Shown here one piece after another: positions 14,184-36,455 of a stretch of DNA of 64,000 nucleotides. This stretch comes from Antennarius striatus (Eukaryota > Chordata > Actinopteri > Lophiiformes > Antennariidae): contig NC_090782.1 of NCBI RefSeq assembly GCF_040054535.1, forward strand, positions 19,809,001 through 19,873,000, read 5' to 3'. The notes under the pieces were generated by a model. That model saw only the letters and a list, made by a program, of their open reading frames with translations, ran no database searches and was not told the origin of the DNA. Position numbers and translations under genes: made by a program. The number at the start of each line of letters is the position of its first letter. Within the stretch, counting starts at the first letter, position 1.

Positions 14184-14975
14184 ATGGCAGAAATAACAGA
14201 TGACATTGTGATCTGCAGTGAGAGCAGGGAAAAGGTGGAGGAGAAGCTAGAGAGGTGGAGGTTTGTCCTGGAAAGGAGAGGAATGAAGGTTAGCCGCAGT
14301 AAGACAGAGTAAATGTGTGTGAATGAGAGGGACCCAAGTGGAAGAGTGAGGTTACAGGGAGAAGAGATCAAGAAGGTGGAGGATTTTAAGTACTTAGGGT
14401 CAACAGTCCAGAGCAATGGAGAGTGTGGAAAAGAGGTGAAGAAGTGTGTACAGGTAGGATGGAACGGGTGGAGGAAAGTGTCAGGTGTGATGTGTGATAG
14501 AAGAGTTTCAGCTAAAATGAAGGGAAAGGTGTACAAAACTGTGGTGAGACCAGCAATGTTGTTTGGTCTAGAGACAGTGTCACTGAGGAAAAGACAGGAG
14601 ACAGAGCTGGAGGTAGCAGAGATGAAGATGCTGAGGTTCTCTCTGGGAGTGACCAGGATGGATAAGATCAGGAATGAGTACATCAGAGGGACAGCACATG
14701 TTAGAGGTTTTGGAGATAAAGTCAGAGAGGCTAGACTGAGATGGTTTGGACATATCCAGAGGAGAGATAGTGAATATATTGGTAGAAGGATGCAGAGTTT
14801 TGAACTGCCAGGCAGGAGGCCTAGGGGAAGACCAAAGAGGAGGTTTATGGATGTAGTGAAAGAGGACATGAAGGTAGTTGGTGTGAGAAAGGAGGATGCA
14901 GAAGACAGGGTTAGATGGAGGCAATTGATTCGCTGTGGCAACCCCTGAAGGGAAAAGCCGAAAGGGAAAGAAGGA
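14184..14975 (+). mobile_element. 5'-truncated RTE-type LINE remnant (reverse transcriptase C-terminus)
   Basis: The translation starts [20 protein letters not shown], the end of the reverse-transcriptase catalytic motif, but the residue before DD is T where the family usually has A. It continues through KYLGSTVQSNGE, RPAMLFGLE, RWFGHIQRRDSEYIGRRM and GRRPRGRPKRRFMDVV to RWRQLIRCGNP, then a non-coding tail. One in-frame TAA sits at 14310-14312 where the family has Tyr (KTEYMCVNE). Everything 5' of the catalytic core is missing, so it is a dead copy. The family name (RTE-like) is from recalled similarity and is moderately sure. Confidence 0.85.
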
Positions 14976-15134
14976 GAAGATCGTCAGTAGTCTGAATGTA
15001 CATTCAATGCATTTCCAGGAAGAATTCAAACTTTTTTCTCACAGTAAAGTACATCTAACGTGCAGCTTAGGTGAAATGTTCACTCAAAATTTTCTGTAGG
15101 TGTGAGTGTTTGCATGACTTGTTGTTGTGGTTGT

Positions 15135-15302
15135 TCATCATTTATGTGGCCCCATAATGTGCTGGTGATGTGCCTGGGTTGTGTCCCGACTCTCACCCTT
15201 AGCTACCTGGGATAGGATCCACCAGACCCCTGGAAAAGAAGCTGAAGACGAAATGATTTCGGTAGTCTTGTCTTTAAGAAAATGGATGAACGGACGGATG
15301 GA
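15135..15302 (+). repeat. Dispersed SINE-like repeat fragment
   Basis: It contains GGGATAGGATCCACCAGACC and an ending ATGGATGAACGGACGGATGG, matching the 3' half of the repeat at 32425-32695 and its tandem-tetranucleotide tail. Confidence 0.6.
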
Positions 15303-16177
15303 AATGCCCTGACCTAGGAGAACAGCACTGTCAGCTTTAAGTAAACACAAGGCAAACAAGAGCATTGACATTTCATGAAATGGACCAAAATGGACCATGA
15401 AATGGGTATCATCAGTGGTTGACTGGCTGTTTCCATGGTGTCTTTACAGCACACCTCAGTGGACATGGGTGTTCCTGTGAAGAATCTAAATGGAGAAAAT
15501 CCACAACATGTCATTCCACTCGTTAAGTGCATGCAGAATTTCTGCTTTACAGGAGAACTCCTCAAGCAAAATGATTTCCAGGATTTCACCAAAACAGAAA
15601 GGGAATGAGTGGATCTTTGTCAGAGAATATCAGTGTCAAAAAATGATAAATCAAGACTAAAAAAAATACTGGGTTCTAATGCTGTTACCACAGAATATTA
15701 CAAAAGTTTTGAAGGAGGAGTGTGCTGAAGACATACTACAGTGCCGAAAACGGGGAGTGACAGATGTGAACAAGGTGAGAGAGGAGAACAGAGCAAAATG
15801 GAGAAGGAAGGCTGTGGATCCAGACAAAAGTCACATTAACTGGTGATGAGTCATTTCCCATGTAATGTAAATATTAATGATGTTTTTGACACCACTTCCC
15901 CTGTAGTGAATGTTTTTAGATTAACCTTGTAAGTGAGTGATGTGCGGTCATGAAAGAAAAAAGAAAAAGAAAAATGGAAGAAATAAATTAAATGGTTATA
16001 TTTACCCAGTGATATGTATTATAGAGTTATTTTCTATTTAACAACTCCAGTTTTAGGTTACTTTTACTGAAAATCGCTGAATTTTCACATTTGTACTGAG
16101 AAGAGACCTGGGATGAACATGTTCACTATACAAATGTACTAATACATGTTTGGCTGCAGCGATTTACATACAGTGTA

Positions 16178-16455
16178 CAGTGCGCCCTTGCGTGATACCG
16201 TGCATTCTATTGGCGGACAGCATCCGGAAACGCGCTCGTTCCGTCGGTCTTGGACCTTTTTGAGGCACAAAAGTGCTTTAAACAGTCGATAAGAGTGTGG
16301 GAAAAGGTAATAAAGATATAAGGTGGTTTAATATCAGTATGGGGAGGGTTCATAAATGTTTAAATTACCGCACATAATAAGATAAGTAGATCTCGGATCC
16401 CTCGATGGCGTGTGGTTCCTGGAACGCATTAACCGCAAAGACCGAGGGCGCACTG
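16178..16455. mobile_element. 278-bp MITE with CAGTGCGCCCT terminal inverted repeats
   Basis: It starts CAGTGCGCCCTTG and ends in the inverted form GAGGGCGCACTG. A TA dinucleotide lies directly on both sides (16176-16177 and 16456-16457). CAGT termini with TA duplication are typical of Tc1/mariner elements of the Tigger type. There is no transposase frame inside, so it is non-autonomous. Confidence 0.8.
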
Positions 16456-19400
16456 TATACTGTACAGTACGACACTAGGCAGAGCCATTGTGACCCAGGA
16501 TTTATTTCCACTGTGTTTTGTTGACCACATTGATTATTTTAGCCTATCAATGAGTGTCAATGAGCATAATATTGCATAGAACGGTAATATTCTTGCGACG
16601 CCTAGTGACGTGTTCGGTTTGTTTCCTTGTTCCCTTTTTTCTGTATGCTCATTATCTTATGCAGATATGCAGATTAGCTTGTGCCATCGCTCGACGGTGA
16701 TTGGGGGACCTGTTCCCTCTCCTGATTGGCTGCACCAAGGGCTCACCGGGTATATGTTGATCCAAAATGGCAGTCGTTCGGGGGCAGCATGGCATCAGGC
16801 AGCGGATTTTCATCCTCTCCATCTTCCAACCAGCCACATATCGTTTTGTATGAACTACTTAGTCTCGGTTGAGAAGTAGGGGTGGACTGCCGGTGATTCT
16901 TTTCTCCTGTTTAATGCAGTTAGGAAGCTTAGATCCTGTCATTTGTTTCTCTGTTAGGTTACATGTACGGTAATTATTTTTCTTAAAGAGATCGTTTTGT
17001 TCGTTGTTTTGGCATTAGTCCAACCTGCAGAGAGAGCTCAACGTGTTACTTGATATATTTAGTTCCTGTAAATAAAAACTCTGCTTTCCTTATATACTTC
17101 AGTAATTGTTCGTGGGACTTCGGGAAGATGGGGCCTGTTCGTGTTGTGGCTCAAGCACTCCAAGACTAGGTGCAACAATTCTCTTCTTCATAAAACTGAG
17201 AAACCTGACCCACTTGTACTTGACTTGATAGCATAATCTCTGCAGGAAGTTCATTACTCAGGTGTATCTCTTGGATTTTTTAACTTGAATTTTATGCAAC
17301 CCTGTGTTTCAAATAACAGAGTAAGAGCAATAGAAATTACTGAAAGAATTTTACTTTTCTAATTGGACCCATGTAGGTAATTAAACAGTACAAATAATCT
17401 GCACCTCAACACTGAACACGTTAAAAGACCAAATTGTGCTCAGCTAATTTTAAGGAAACCAAATGATCTTGTCACAAGCTCTTTTAAGAGCTGTGTATAA
17501 AATTGCTGATTTAATGTGGAATATTTGTGTGGGTGGTTGAGGGCCTCCAGACACCACTGAATCAAGAGATAATTTACCTTTGTAAACCTAAAATCTAACA
17601 CTGACCCCATTTGAAAACATGTATCCAGCTAAATCTCCACATTCACGTTGTCATTAGATGTTTCAACCCAAACTCCATAAAAATTATCAGAATGTTACTG
17701 GGACAGCAAATAAATAACAGTTTTCTAAATAGGTGCAAAAGTCCAATGTGTGTGAAATGTTGAAGCAGTTTAGGTGGTTTAAACATGAACCCAACCTTGT
17801 CTGTTAAATTCAGGACATGGAAGAAAGCCTTGGACTGAACTGTCCTACTTCCACCGTGTTTACACTATCAACTCTAAATGCTAAGAAGAAGTTCAATGTC
17901 CGCATGATAGAAAGAATCTCCTCCCCTTTTTCAAGGAAGATTGACCACAAAACTCTGTAAAAACAATCTGTGTTGCTTCAATAACACAGCTTTGACCCTA
18001 AAATGCAGGCTCAGCCGACAAAAAAGTCGGCCAACAAGCAGATGTAAATAAACTGAATCTGGAATGCACCAACCTGGGTTAGGAAAAAAATCAACAGCTC
18101 AGGTATGAGTTGTATATTAGCTGAGCAACAGGTTCATGGTTTAATATTAGATCGAAGTTCAGACTCTTCCTGCATCAACAGACATGTCAACAGAGGACAA
18201 CTATCATTTCCAGTTATGTCCACTGAATTATAATAAAAGCATAGACATTTTGTCCATTTTTCATGAGTAGTTTATTGTAATTATTATTACCTAATTATAA
18301 TTAGGTAATTATAAACACTTCTGTGTCTTGTCAGTGACCTTGCTCATTGTAACTGTCTCACAGACATTCGAGTCTGAAACATACAAATGTTTATGGTAGC
18401 ACAGAGTTAATGCACCCAAATGATAAGATCTGATAAGAAGTGCTGGCAGAATATTTTATTTGTTATACAGTTGACTGATTTGATTTAATTATATGGGATT
18501 TTATTATTCGGGAAACTGCAGTAATGTGACCATGTCATAAACCACCATGTGACATTCTAATCATATGATTCTATCAAATATGAGACACATGATTCAAACG
18601 ATCCAAACAGAGGAAGCATGTTTTGCTAAGGTCATTCTTAATTGTCTTCCATACTGTATTTTTTGTAGACCAACTTTTTACTTGAAACCATTGTAGTTTA
18701 GTTATTGTTCTTTTCCAAAAAAAGTCTTTTCTATTAATATGTGAAAATGTTTTGAAAATAGTAGTCTGCTTACACAGAAAAAGAAAATGGATTAATGACA
18801 TTATCATGTAAGAAGCTTATTATAAAAACACAATTGTCGCATTTTAACACATGTAACAAAATATAGCCTCAAAGTTATGAAAAGACAAGTTATGCTCAGT
18901 GTTTATTTTATTATGTGAACACTTTATATTGTGATGTTATGTTTTAACATGACACATTTCATGTTTATAATGTGACAGCTATGACTGAATTGATATGATG
19001 TGAAATTTATCTTTGAATCTGAAGAGACCAGATAAACTGAGGAAGTTCTGGCTGGGTTTCAGATGTGGCAAAAAAAAAATTTAGTTTAAAAAATTATATG
19101 TACTTTTATACATCGTCACTGAGACACAGAAAATACTCTGTTAAAATTCATGAAGATTTGTATCTTGTAACGGATAGCTACATATCACAAGGACTCCATT
19201 GACATCAACTTGTTTATAATGTGAATCATATGTTTATAACAGTAATAATTAGAGATATAATGTGTTTTCTACATGACGCCTTTCTTAGAACAATTTATAA
19301 AACATATTGTTACAGCAATTGTGATTAGAAGGTCATAAGTCAGTATTTTGTAATAATAATAAAATATACTGTATTCTTATATCAAGACAGTATCTTAAGT

Positions 19401-20680
19401 AACATTACTAGTAGAAGCACATTAAACAGCAGAGGCAGACCCAACACATATTTGGGGCCCCTTCCTTCCACCATACGGCAGCTAAATACCATCATTCTGC
19501 TACAACTGAACTGTCACATATTCAAAATCACAACAAAGCAAACACACTATGGCTGTCAGAAACTCAAAAACAAAACAACCATGGGCATGCCAAGGGGTAA
19601 GGCCAGAGGGACATTGGCCCCAGCTGAAATCTGATTGGCCCCTGACGTGCCCCTGGTCTGTTATTTGTCTGCTTTTGATGGAGCTTTAAACACATCTTGT
19701 GACTATCGTGATGCTGCGTTAACATCATGTGGTATGAAAGCTAATAGTGGATAAGATTCCTATCCATGTTTACAACTTTTGATGCAACTTGGACGTCAGT
19801 GAGAATCTTAGGTTAAAGTACAAATTGGTAATTCTGATGTGAAAATAGTTCAGGTAATGGCTCAGGTGTGACACCGGTAAATTTGATATGACTTGAACAA
19901 GTCATGAGACTGCACCTGCATGGACTTGCACATGCCTGCAGAAGTGCTTGGTGTTTCCACCCCCACGGGAGTTTCACGGTGAGTTGTGATCTCACACATT
20001 AGTTTGTTTTAACATGAGAAAGAGCTTGCTAATGTTGTTGGATGACACTTAAATAAGTGCCAACATTACATTAATAATAATAATTAATTACAAGAATGAA
20101 GTCTGAATTCTGAGAACGAAAAAAAAATTCATTGACATTTTCCCTCCTATGTTGATCAGTCAAACAAAAAAACCATTCACTTCTTACTGAGTCAGATTTG
20201 TCCTGGTTTGTAAACACAAGATCCAAAGATGTCCACAACAACAAAACAACTGAACTACTTTTAGTCATGTTCATTACATTATTTAAATCAACAAATCATT
20301 AACTATTAATTATTAACTATTAATTTGTTACGTAGGTTGAAAAAAATTGTGTTGTGTATTATGTTTTCTTAAAAGTTAACCATTTTTATTTGTATTATTT
20401 TGTTTTTATAAGTACCTACTATGCATGAACCAGGCAATTCCTTCCGCCAAAGCTGGAGAATCACTTGTAGAAAAGGAATGAGATATATACTGTACATCTA
20501 ACAGAATATAGATAATAAGGCAGTGTGCATGAATGGTTGATATAACTGTGTGCCCTAAATATAACCCTAACCCTATGAACTAATGAACTTTTAACCTTTT
20601 TTCTAACCAAAGACGGTAACGTTCTGACAAAACAATGACTTGCAGCTGAGCGCAGTATAATGTGAAGGGATAGCCGGCAG
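16456..20680. other. Intergenic stretch upstream of arrdc2
   Basis: No coding signal was found. Bases 16.6-17.2 kb have a TATA-like element, an AATAAAA and TG-rich sequence that might be a solo LTR, but I could not find its ends. A 24-bp perfect palindrome lies at 18286-18309. The rest is AT-rich. Confidence 0.5.
18286..18309. repeat. 24-bp perfect palindrome
   Basis: ATTACCTAATTA followed at once by its exact reverse complement, without a spacer. Confidence 0.9.
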
Positions 20681-20686
20681 ATTCCC

Positions 20687-20898
20687 GTGTTGTTCTACGT
20701 CACTCGTCTTGTGATTGGTCCACGCCGCCCTGGAGTCCCGCCCCCCACCAGTGGACGTGACTCGCGTGCTCACCTTCATTGGTGTAACGCGCAGCGCTAC
20801 TGGGCGGTGAGACCTGCCGCCGTTTATAAACGCGAAGCCTCCTTTAACGTCAGTCGGACGCAGTCCTTAGATTCTTCTGGCTGTTCCGACTACTGCCG
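20687..20898 (+). promoter_or_regulatory. arrdc2: arrdc2 upstream promoter and non-coding exon 1
   Basis: GC-rich block with two inverted CCAAT boxes (ATTGG at 20714-20718 and 20778-20782), GC boxes (CCCGCCCC) and a TATA-like TTTATAAA at 20823-20830. Transcription would start near 20852. A good donor (GCCG|GTGAGT) follows at 20899, and the matching acceptor TTCCACAG ends at 21769, two bases before the ATG of first coding exon 1a. This is the classic layout of a short 5' UTR exon spliced to the coding exon. Confidence 0.75.
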
Positions 20899-21117
20899 GT
20901 GAGTTGGAGACTTTTTAACGTCATTGAACCTTCTGTATTTTAAATAACACGTCAATCAGATGCTTCACTCTGATTGGCTGCTACCCGCTCGCAGCCGTTT
21001 CTAAAATTCACGATGAACACGCACCGACATGAAAACTATCATTTATAAGGAAAATTATTTTACCACTGCTTTAACTTAAATGTTGTCAGTTGCTATTACT
21101 TTTTCTTTAACAGTGTT

Positions 21118-21190
<73 letters not shown>
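21118..21190. repeat. (ATT)n microsatellite
   Basis: About 24 ATT units in the 5' UTR intron of arrdc2. Confidence 0.95.
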
Positions 21191-21191
<1 letters not shown>

Positions 21192-21771
21192 CACTATTTA
21201 GAGAATATAGATACCTCCAACAGGTTGTGTTTAAGAATCAAGAAACGCGACTTGTATTTGTTTGTGAAACGCTAGAATCGTATTTAATAGAACAGAATAC
21301 ATTGTGATTGTTGTAAGTATGATTTTTTTAAATCACTTTATGAGAACAGAAAAGCAATGCAATAATCTGTTACAAAAACCCATCTTATGAAACATTTCTA
21401 AAAAAAAAAAAAAAAAGCACACTAGAGACTGATAGGGCCGGTCCGAGCATGTCAAACACCCAAACCTGCCCTCCAAGTAAGCTCTCTGAAGGATGGGAGC
21501 AAACACCAATATATGTTAAATGATAAGTGTACATGTCAAACAAGTTAAAACACAGCCAAACATTCATAATAATTGAATAACTTCATAATTTGATGAATTT
21601 GTGTTCATTTTTATACACTTGACCTCATGTGACGCCTGGACTTTTAGAACCTGACAGTCAGTCCTACATTCTCCTGACATATTACTGAAAATTATGTTTT
21701 GTTTTGTTTTTGCCCAGCATTGTCAAATATGTACTTTTTAATTTACTGTTTAACTTTCTTCTTCCACAGGG

Positions 21772-31595
<9,824 letters not shown>

Positions 31596-33150
31596 ACCCA
31601 GAGCCCCGCCTGAGCGTCAAGCAACTTTGATTAGAAACACAGATCAAGAGATTTGTCTTCTCCTGGATCACTTCTCTCTGATAAACGGTGCCTGGTCCTC
31701 CCAAGCCTTTGTGGACTGTAGCGCTACAGAGAGGTCAGGAGACGCAGCTCACAGGAACTGGATGACAGTGGAGACCTCCGTGTTTCCAGTCCAAGTAAAG
31801 AGGATGTTTTCCTCTCCCGATGCAAGGAAAAGTAACTTCTCCTGATCAGTTCCTGCCCTCTCATTGTGATGTGAGCTACTAAAACCTCCCAACCAAGTAT
31901 TCCCTCATCTGAAATGAATTTTGAGATTCAAGGAGTTTGGGACACGTTGGAAAGGGGGGAGGGGGGTTCTCTCTATCTGACTGGTGGTCAGATGAAAAAG
32001 TGCTCTTGATGAGTTGACATATAGTAACAACCTGTCATTTTGAGTGGTGTAACAAAAGATGTGCAATTATTGTCTACTTTTTTCCTACTCCTTTTGTACT
32101 AGCAACTCAGTAGATTTTAACACCCTACATTACTATGCATCTTATGCCTATAATGATATCTACTGTTATTCAAGCACATATATCTGAGGGTGCGATGATG
32201 GAGCAGGCAAGTCTAATAAGGAGATGTAGATGTATTCTATGCATGCAGTTCACAATATGCAAAAGGGAAAAATGTGTAGGCCGTAATTATCTGCCGATGA
32301 ACATTGCATATGTTTCAGGGAGATGAAAAGAGTTGAATGTGCTTCGAAAGAACTTTCAGAACAAAAGAAGAAACGGTTGAATTGTACGTGGATGTGGCAG
32401 TGGCAGTTATCATATATGTCAGATAACTTTGTTTAGCACAGGGATTCCAGGTTTGAGTCCAGTCCGGCTTCCTCCCACCTCCGAAAAAAAAAATGGCATG
32501 AACTTCAGGTGAATTGGCCAGTCTCAGATTAACCATAGGTGTGAGTGTGTGTGCGTGTGTGTTTGTCTTTCATGTGGCTCCACGGTGCACTAGCCTCGTG
32601 CACAGAGTGCATCCTGCCTTATGCCCCATGTCCACTGGGATAGGCTCCAGCAAACCCCCGCAACCTGCAAAAGTGGAAGAAAATGAATGAATGATTTTTT
32701 TTTAATCAAGGCTAATTGTTTGCTATTAAAGCTGCACGAGACTGATTGAGTCCCTTTCCCAGCTGCTAAACTGGAGAAAAAGTAGGAGGAGGAGGAGGCG
32801 GCGGACGGCTCCAAGCCATGTGGTTTGAAGCTTTCGATGGGAGCCAGATGCCCCAGTTTTTAGGGTCCTCGGTGAAACTCAACACAAACACACCGCTCAA
32901 AGTTCACGTGGTGCCTCAAGCTGAAACTGCCACTGAGATATATGGACAAACATTCCAGAAAACTGACTGAGGATCTGGAAATTTCCTCAACTAGTAAGGT
33001 GTTTGAAAGAGGTCTTCAGGATCAACTGTGTCTTTGGTGGCACACACTGAAAATAATGAATGTATTTTTATAATAAATGCAACTGTAAATTCACAGTCTT
33101 GCCAAAGTTTTGTAACTGTATTTTTTTCTAATAAAAAAAAGTCTTGGAAG
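31596..33150 (+). other. arrdc2: Probable arrdc2 3' UTR
   Basis: No AATAAA was found until 33072-33077 and 33130-33135, the latter followed by GT-rich sequence, so the 3' UTR may be about 1.5 kb and include the SINE-like repeat at 32425-32695. The end point is inferred only. Confidence 0.4.
32425..32695 (+). repeat. Dispersed SINE-like repeat with (TGAA)n tail
   Basis: It contains CCAGGTTTGAGTCCAGTCCG (B-box-like), CTTCCTCCCACCTCCG, CTGGGATAGGCTCCAGCAAA and a tail AATGAATGAATGA. It is the fullest of several copies in the window. Confidence 0.7.
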
Positions 33151-34299
33151 TGCTGTTTGTCTTCCGTGTTTCTTCAGACCTTGACTGGGTTGGATGCATC
33201 TGTTTACTGCATGCTGGTGGAATGGTACAATATGTTCAGCAGTATGAGTCGAAACTTGACGCCCAAGGCCAGGAATCCCCTGGTGATATATTTACATTAT
33301 TATATAATGTTTTGCCTGTGATGGGTTGAATATTGTTCCTTAAGCAAATAATATTTCAGTCAGTTCATGATTCCAGAAGAATCAGTAGCTCTCTTTTTTT
33401 TTTTTTTACCTCACTGCAAAGTGATCTCATACACTCACATTCTGCTCCATCCGCTGTCCTCTTGGACATTTTGTACTTCATTGAGTTACATGCTCATTAA
33501 GGATCCCAGCTATTTTTGCCACATGTAAACATGTCACATGTGGGGACAAACAACCAGTTGGGTAATATACGCAGCGCTACACAAAGCTGTGACGATGGCA
33601 AGGACTGAGATTCTTGGTGGGGTTCATTTCATGAAGTTAAGTAGATGTAGAATGTCGTGCTAAAGAGGGATGATGATTCCAGTGAGAAACTTGTTAAAAA
33701 ATAAAAGTCGATGGTTTTTAAGTTAAATATTTGATTTATCAAGTCCTCCAGGCATTAAACAATTTCATATTGGAGTATTTGTTTTTCCGTATATTAAGAT
33801 TCAAAGAGTTAAAACTGAAATCAGCCCATTTTATAGCCCAAACAAGAATTTAAGAGCAAAATTAAATTAATAAAATTTACATTTGAATTTGGCAAGAACA
33901 GAACTAATATACATCCTGTCTATCCTCCCATCTATCTTCACAGAGCAGTCACAGGTCAGAGCAGTAAATTCAGATTTGCTGATATATACTGTATTATTTT
34001 TGTGTGTTGAAAGGACACTTTCTGTTAAACTAGCCTGTGCAGACAGAATTAGAATAGCGTCTGTCGTGACAGGAACATTTCAAAATCACAATTTTGCGCT
34101 TTTACAATTTAGCATTAGTGCTTTTATGTCACAGATGCCATCACTTAGGACATGATGAAAAGCACAAGAGAAGAAAATACTATTTCACATAGCTGAAGAT
34201 GAAGAGGAAGTGGCAGGTTTACATCCGTCATCATTAATAATGCATTCAAACGTTATGCCACTGACTTTGAAAACAGGAACTTGGGATTTCTCAGGCACT

Positions 34300-34930
34300 T
34301 TTCTTACATTTGACTCAGGAATCTGAGTGTTTTGTACCTCTGCAAGAATGGAGGCCTGAAACTGGGAATTGCTTCAGATCCCAACCCATGAATGTTTTTC
34401 AGTAGAGGTGCTGGGGATTTGGGGATCTGGTTTATATAGAGTGTCATGAATGAATTGTTGAACTGCATCCACTGGCAATAACTTATGAAAGGGATCCTGA
34501 GTGGACACAATGATGTTCTCTGCAGAATCGTGTTTGTTTTTAATGTAGCGTCATCTCAGGGCCCAAAGGTTTGGGCCATCCATTGCTGGCCTTTGGCTTT
34601 GATCACTGATTACGGAAATATCTTCATATAATCTGACTAATTCGATGTTTAAATCATCAAATTCTTTGTCATTTTATGCTAAGAAACATCACTCTTAAAT
34701 TGTAGCACGTTCCAAATTCAGTCTTTCATAGACAGCTGAACTCTTCCCATCTTTACTCCACAAAGACGCAACCTGTCTTCGATGATCCTTTCACAAACGT
34801 ATTTTCCAATGTATTGCCAGTTAATTTTGAAAATTTTTTTCCAGCTTTCTTTTCACATTTCACAACTTTTCCAGTCTTTTGTTTCCACTTTATCAATCAG
34901 CATTGGTTGTGGTGCGCCCGAATTGTTGAG
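34300..34930. repeat. Possible decayed interspersed element, class unknown
   Basis: Phrases such as GAAACATCACTCTTAAATTG and CACAACTTTTCCAGTCTTTTG resemble the end of an interspersed repeat I recall from teleost genomes. No frame or terminal repeats were found. Confidence 0.3.
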
Positions 34931-35621
34931 GCATTTGCTCTGGGAAAATCAAATAATTTCAAATAATAATGATACAGTCCATGTGTTATGTTCAACCAAA
35001 TAGGAGTTTTTTAAGTTTTAAAATGAACCTTCTGTTCCTTCTACATTTTACAATGCATTTCAACTTCTGTTTGTAAATGTGTTTGTAGAAATGACATGGC
35101 TTAGTCTACATAAAGTATGAGTGACATTTACATGTGACTGGAAAATGATGATGACAGAGGTGAACAACATGTTTAATCTGTTTTCTTGCCAACCTGCAAC
35201 ATCCAGCGTGCTCTTGTAATCCCTGCTGCAATGTAGAACTGGTGTATGACACCAGCACAGTGAGTCAGTCAACCAAAAAGATTCTGTGCCTTTTGTTGGT
35301 GTTGTAGTCAAACTCGCCCATCCTGTTTGGTGGGTAAATTGTCAAATATTGGGTCTGTATGCATTCATCGAAGTAGTATTTTCTCACCTGCATTCTCACG
35401 TTTGTCCTCTCCAGTTCACTTCTGAAACTGTATCTGAGCTGTGGAAACCTGCATTCATGTCTTCATGTAACCCTGCAATTAAAGCAATGAAAAGGAATTA
35501 TTGTGCTTCCTGTTAGTCACTAAAAGTAGTTTAATGGTAGTGCTTAAACAGGTGAATTATGCATAACCATTGTTTAATTTGAACTCTGTGGGCACCATTA
35601 ATGTATTGTTGTTATTGTTAT

Positions 35622-35897
35622 TTCATTCATTCATTCATCTTCTTATCTGCTTCTCCTGCTTTTGCAGAGTTGCTGGAACCTTTCCCAGTGGACTTACAAG
35701 AGGTGAGGGAAACTCTGGGCATAATGCTAGTGAACCGCAAAGCCACACAAAAGACAAACAACCACACACACACACACACTCACACCTATGGACAATTTGG
35801 AGTCATCAATTCACCAAAGCTGCATGTTTTTGGAGGTGGGAGGAGACCAGACAACCCAGAGAACCTAGGCAGACATGGGGAGAACATACAAACTCCA
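35622..35897 (-). repeat. Dispersed SINE-like repeat, minus orientation
   Basis: Reverse-oriented copy: the tail TTCATTCATTCATTC is at the left, followed by GCTGGAACCTTTCCCAGTGG, an internal CA tract, CACACCTATGGACAATTTGG and ACATACAAACTCCAC at the right end. Confidence 0.7.
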
Positions 35898-36455
35898 CAG
35901 TGAGGCCACAAGGAGAAGAAATAGCAAAGGTGGAGGACTTTAAATACTTGGGGTCAACAGTCCAGAGCAATGGTGAGAGTAGTAAAGAGGTGAAGAAACA
36001 GATCCAAGCAGGCTGGAATGGGTGGAGGAAAGTGTGTCAAGTGTCTGATGTGACAGAAGGGTCTCTGTTAGAATGAAAGATAGTGGTGAGGACAGCAATG
36101 ATGGACGGATTAGAGACATTGAAACTGAAAAAAAGACAGAACGGTGAGCTGGAGGCAGAGGAAACGGAAATGTTGAGGTTCTCTCTAGGAATGACCAGGT
36201 TAGCTTCAGAAATGAGTTCATCAGAGGAACAGCAAGGTGAGATATCACTTTTGGAGACAAAATTAGAGTAGACTTCAATGGTTGGACACGTCCAGAGGAG
36301 AGATAGTGAGTATTGGTAAAGGGGGGGTTGAGTATGGAGCTACCAGACAAGAGAAAGACCAAAGAGAAGGTGTATGCAGTGAGGGAAGACTTTGCGTTAG
36401 AGGAGAAAACAGAAGACAGGCTGTGGCGAACACTAACGGGACAAGCCAAATTGAA
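35895..36455 (+). mobile_element. Decayed RTE-type LINE remnant
   Basis: Homologous to the copy at 14184-14975 (KVEDFKYLGSTVQSNGESS, QAGWNGWRKV, MLRFSLGMTR), but with frameshifts, stops and internal deletions. It ends GTGGCGAACACTAACGGGAC, the counterpart of the 14936 end. Confidence 0.8.

Noticed and set aside
14180..14941. 253-residue open frame on the minus strand
   Set aside because: Antisense shadow of the RTE-type LINE remnant on the plus strand.
16600..17180. Possible solo LTR with TATA-like and AATAAA elements
   Set aside because: I could not find convincing TG...CA ends or a target-site duplication.
20563..20575. Telomere-like CCCTAACCCTA
   Set aside because: Fewer than two full units; chance-level.
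20751..20772. E-box-like pair in the arrdc2 promoter, considered as a carbohydrate response element like that of TXNIP
   Set aside because: The two half sites are three bases apart where the element needs five, and neither is a perfect CACGTG.
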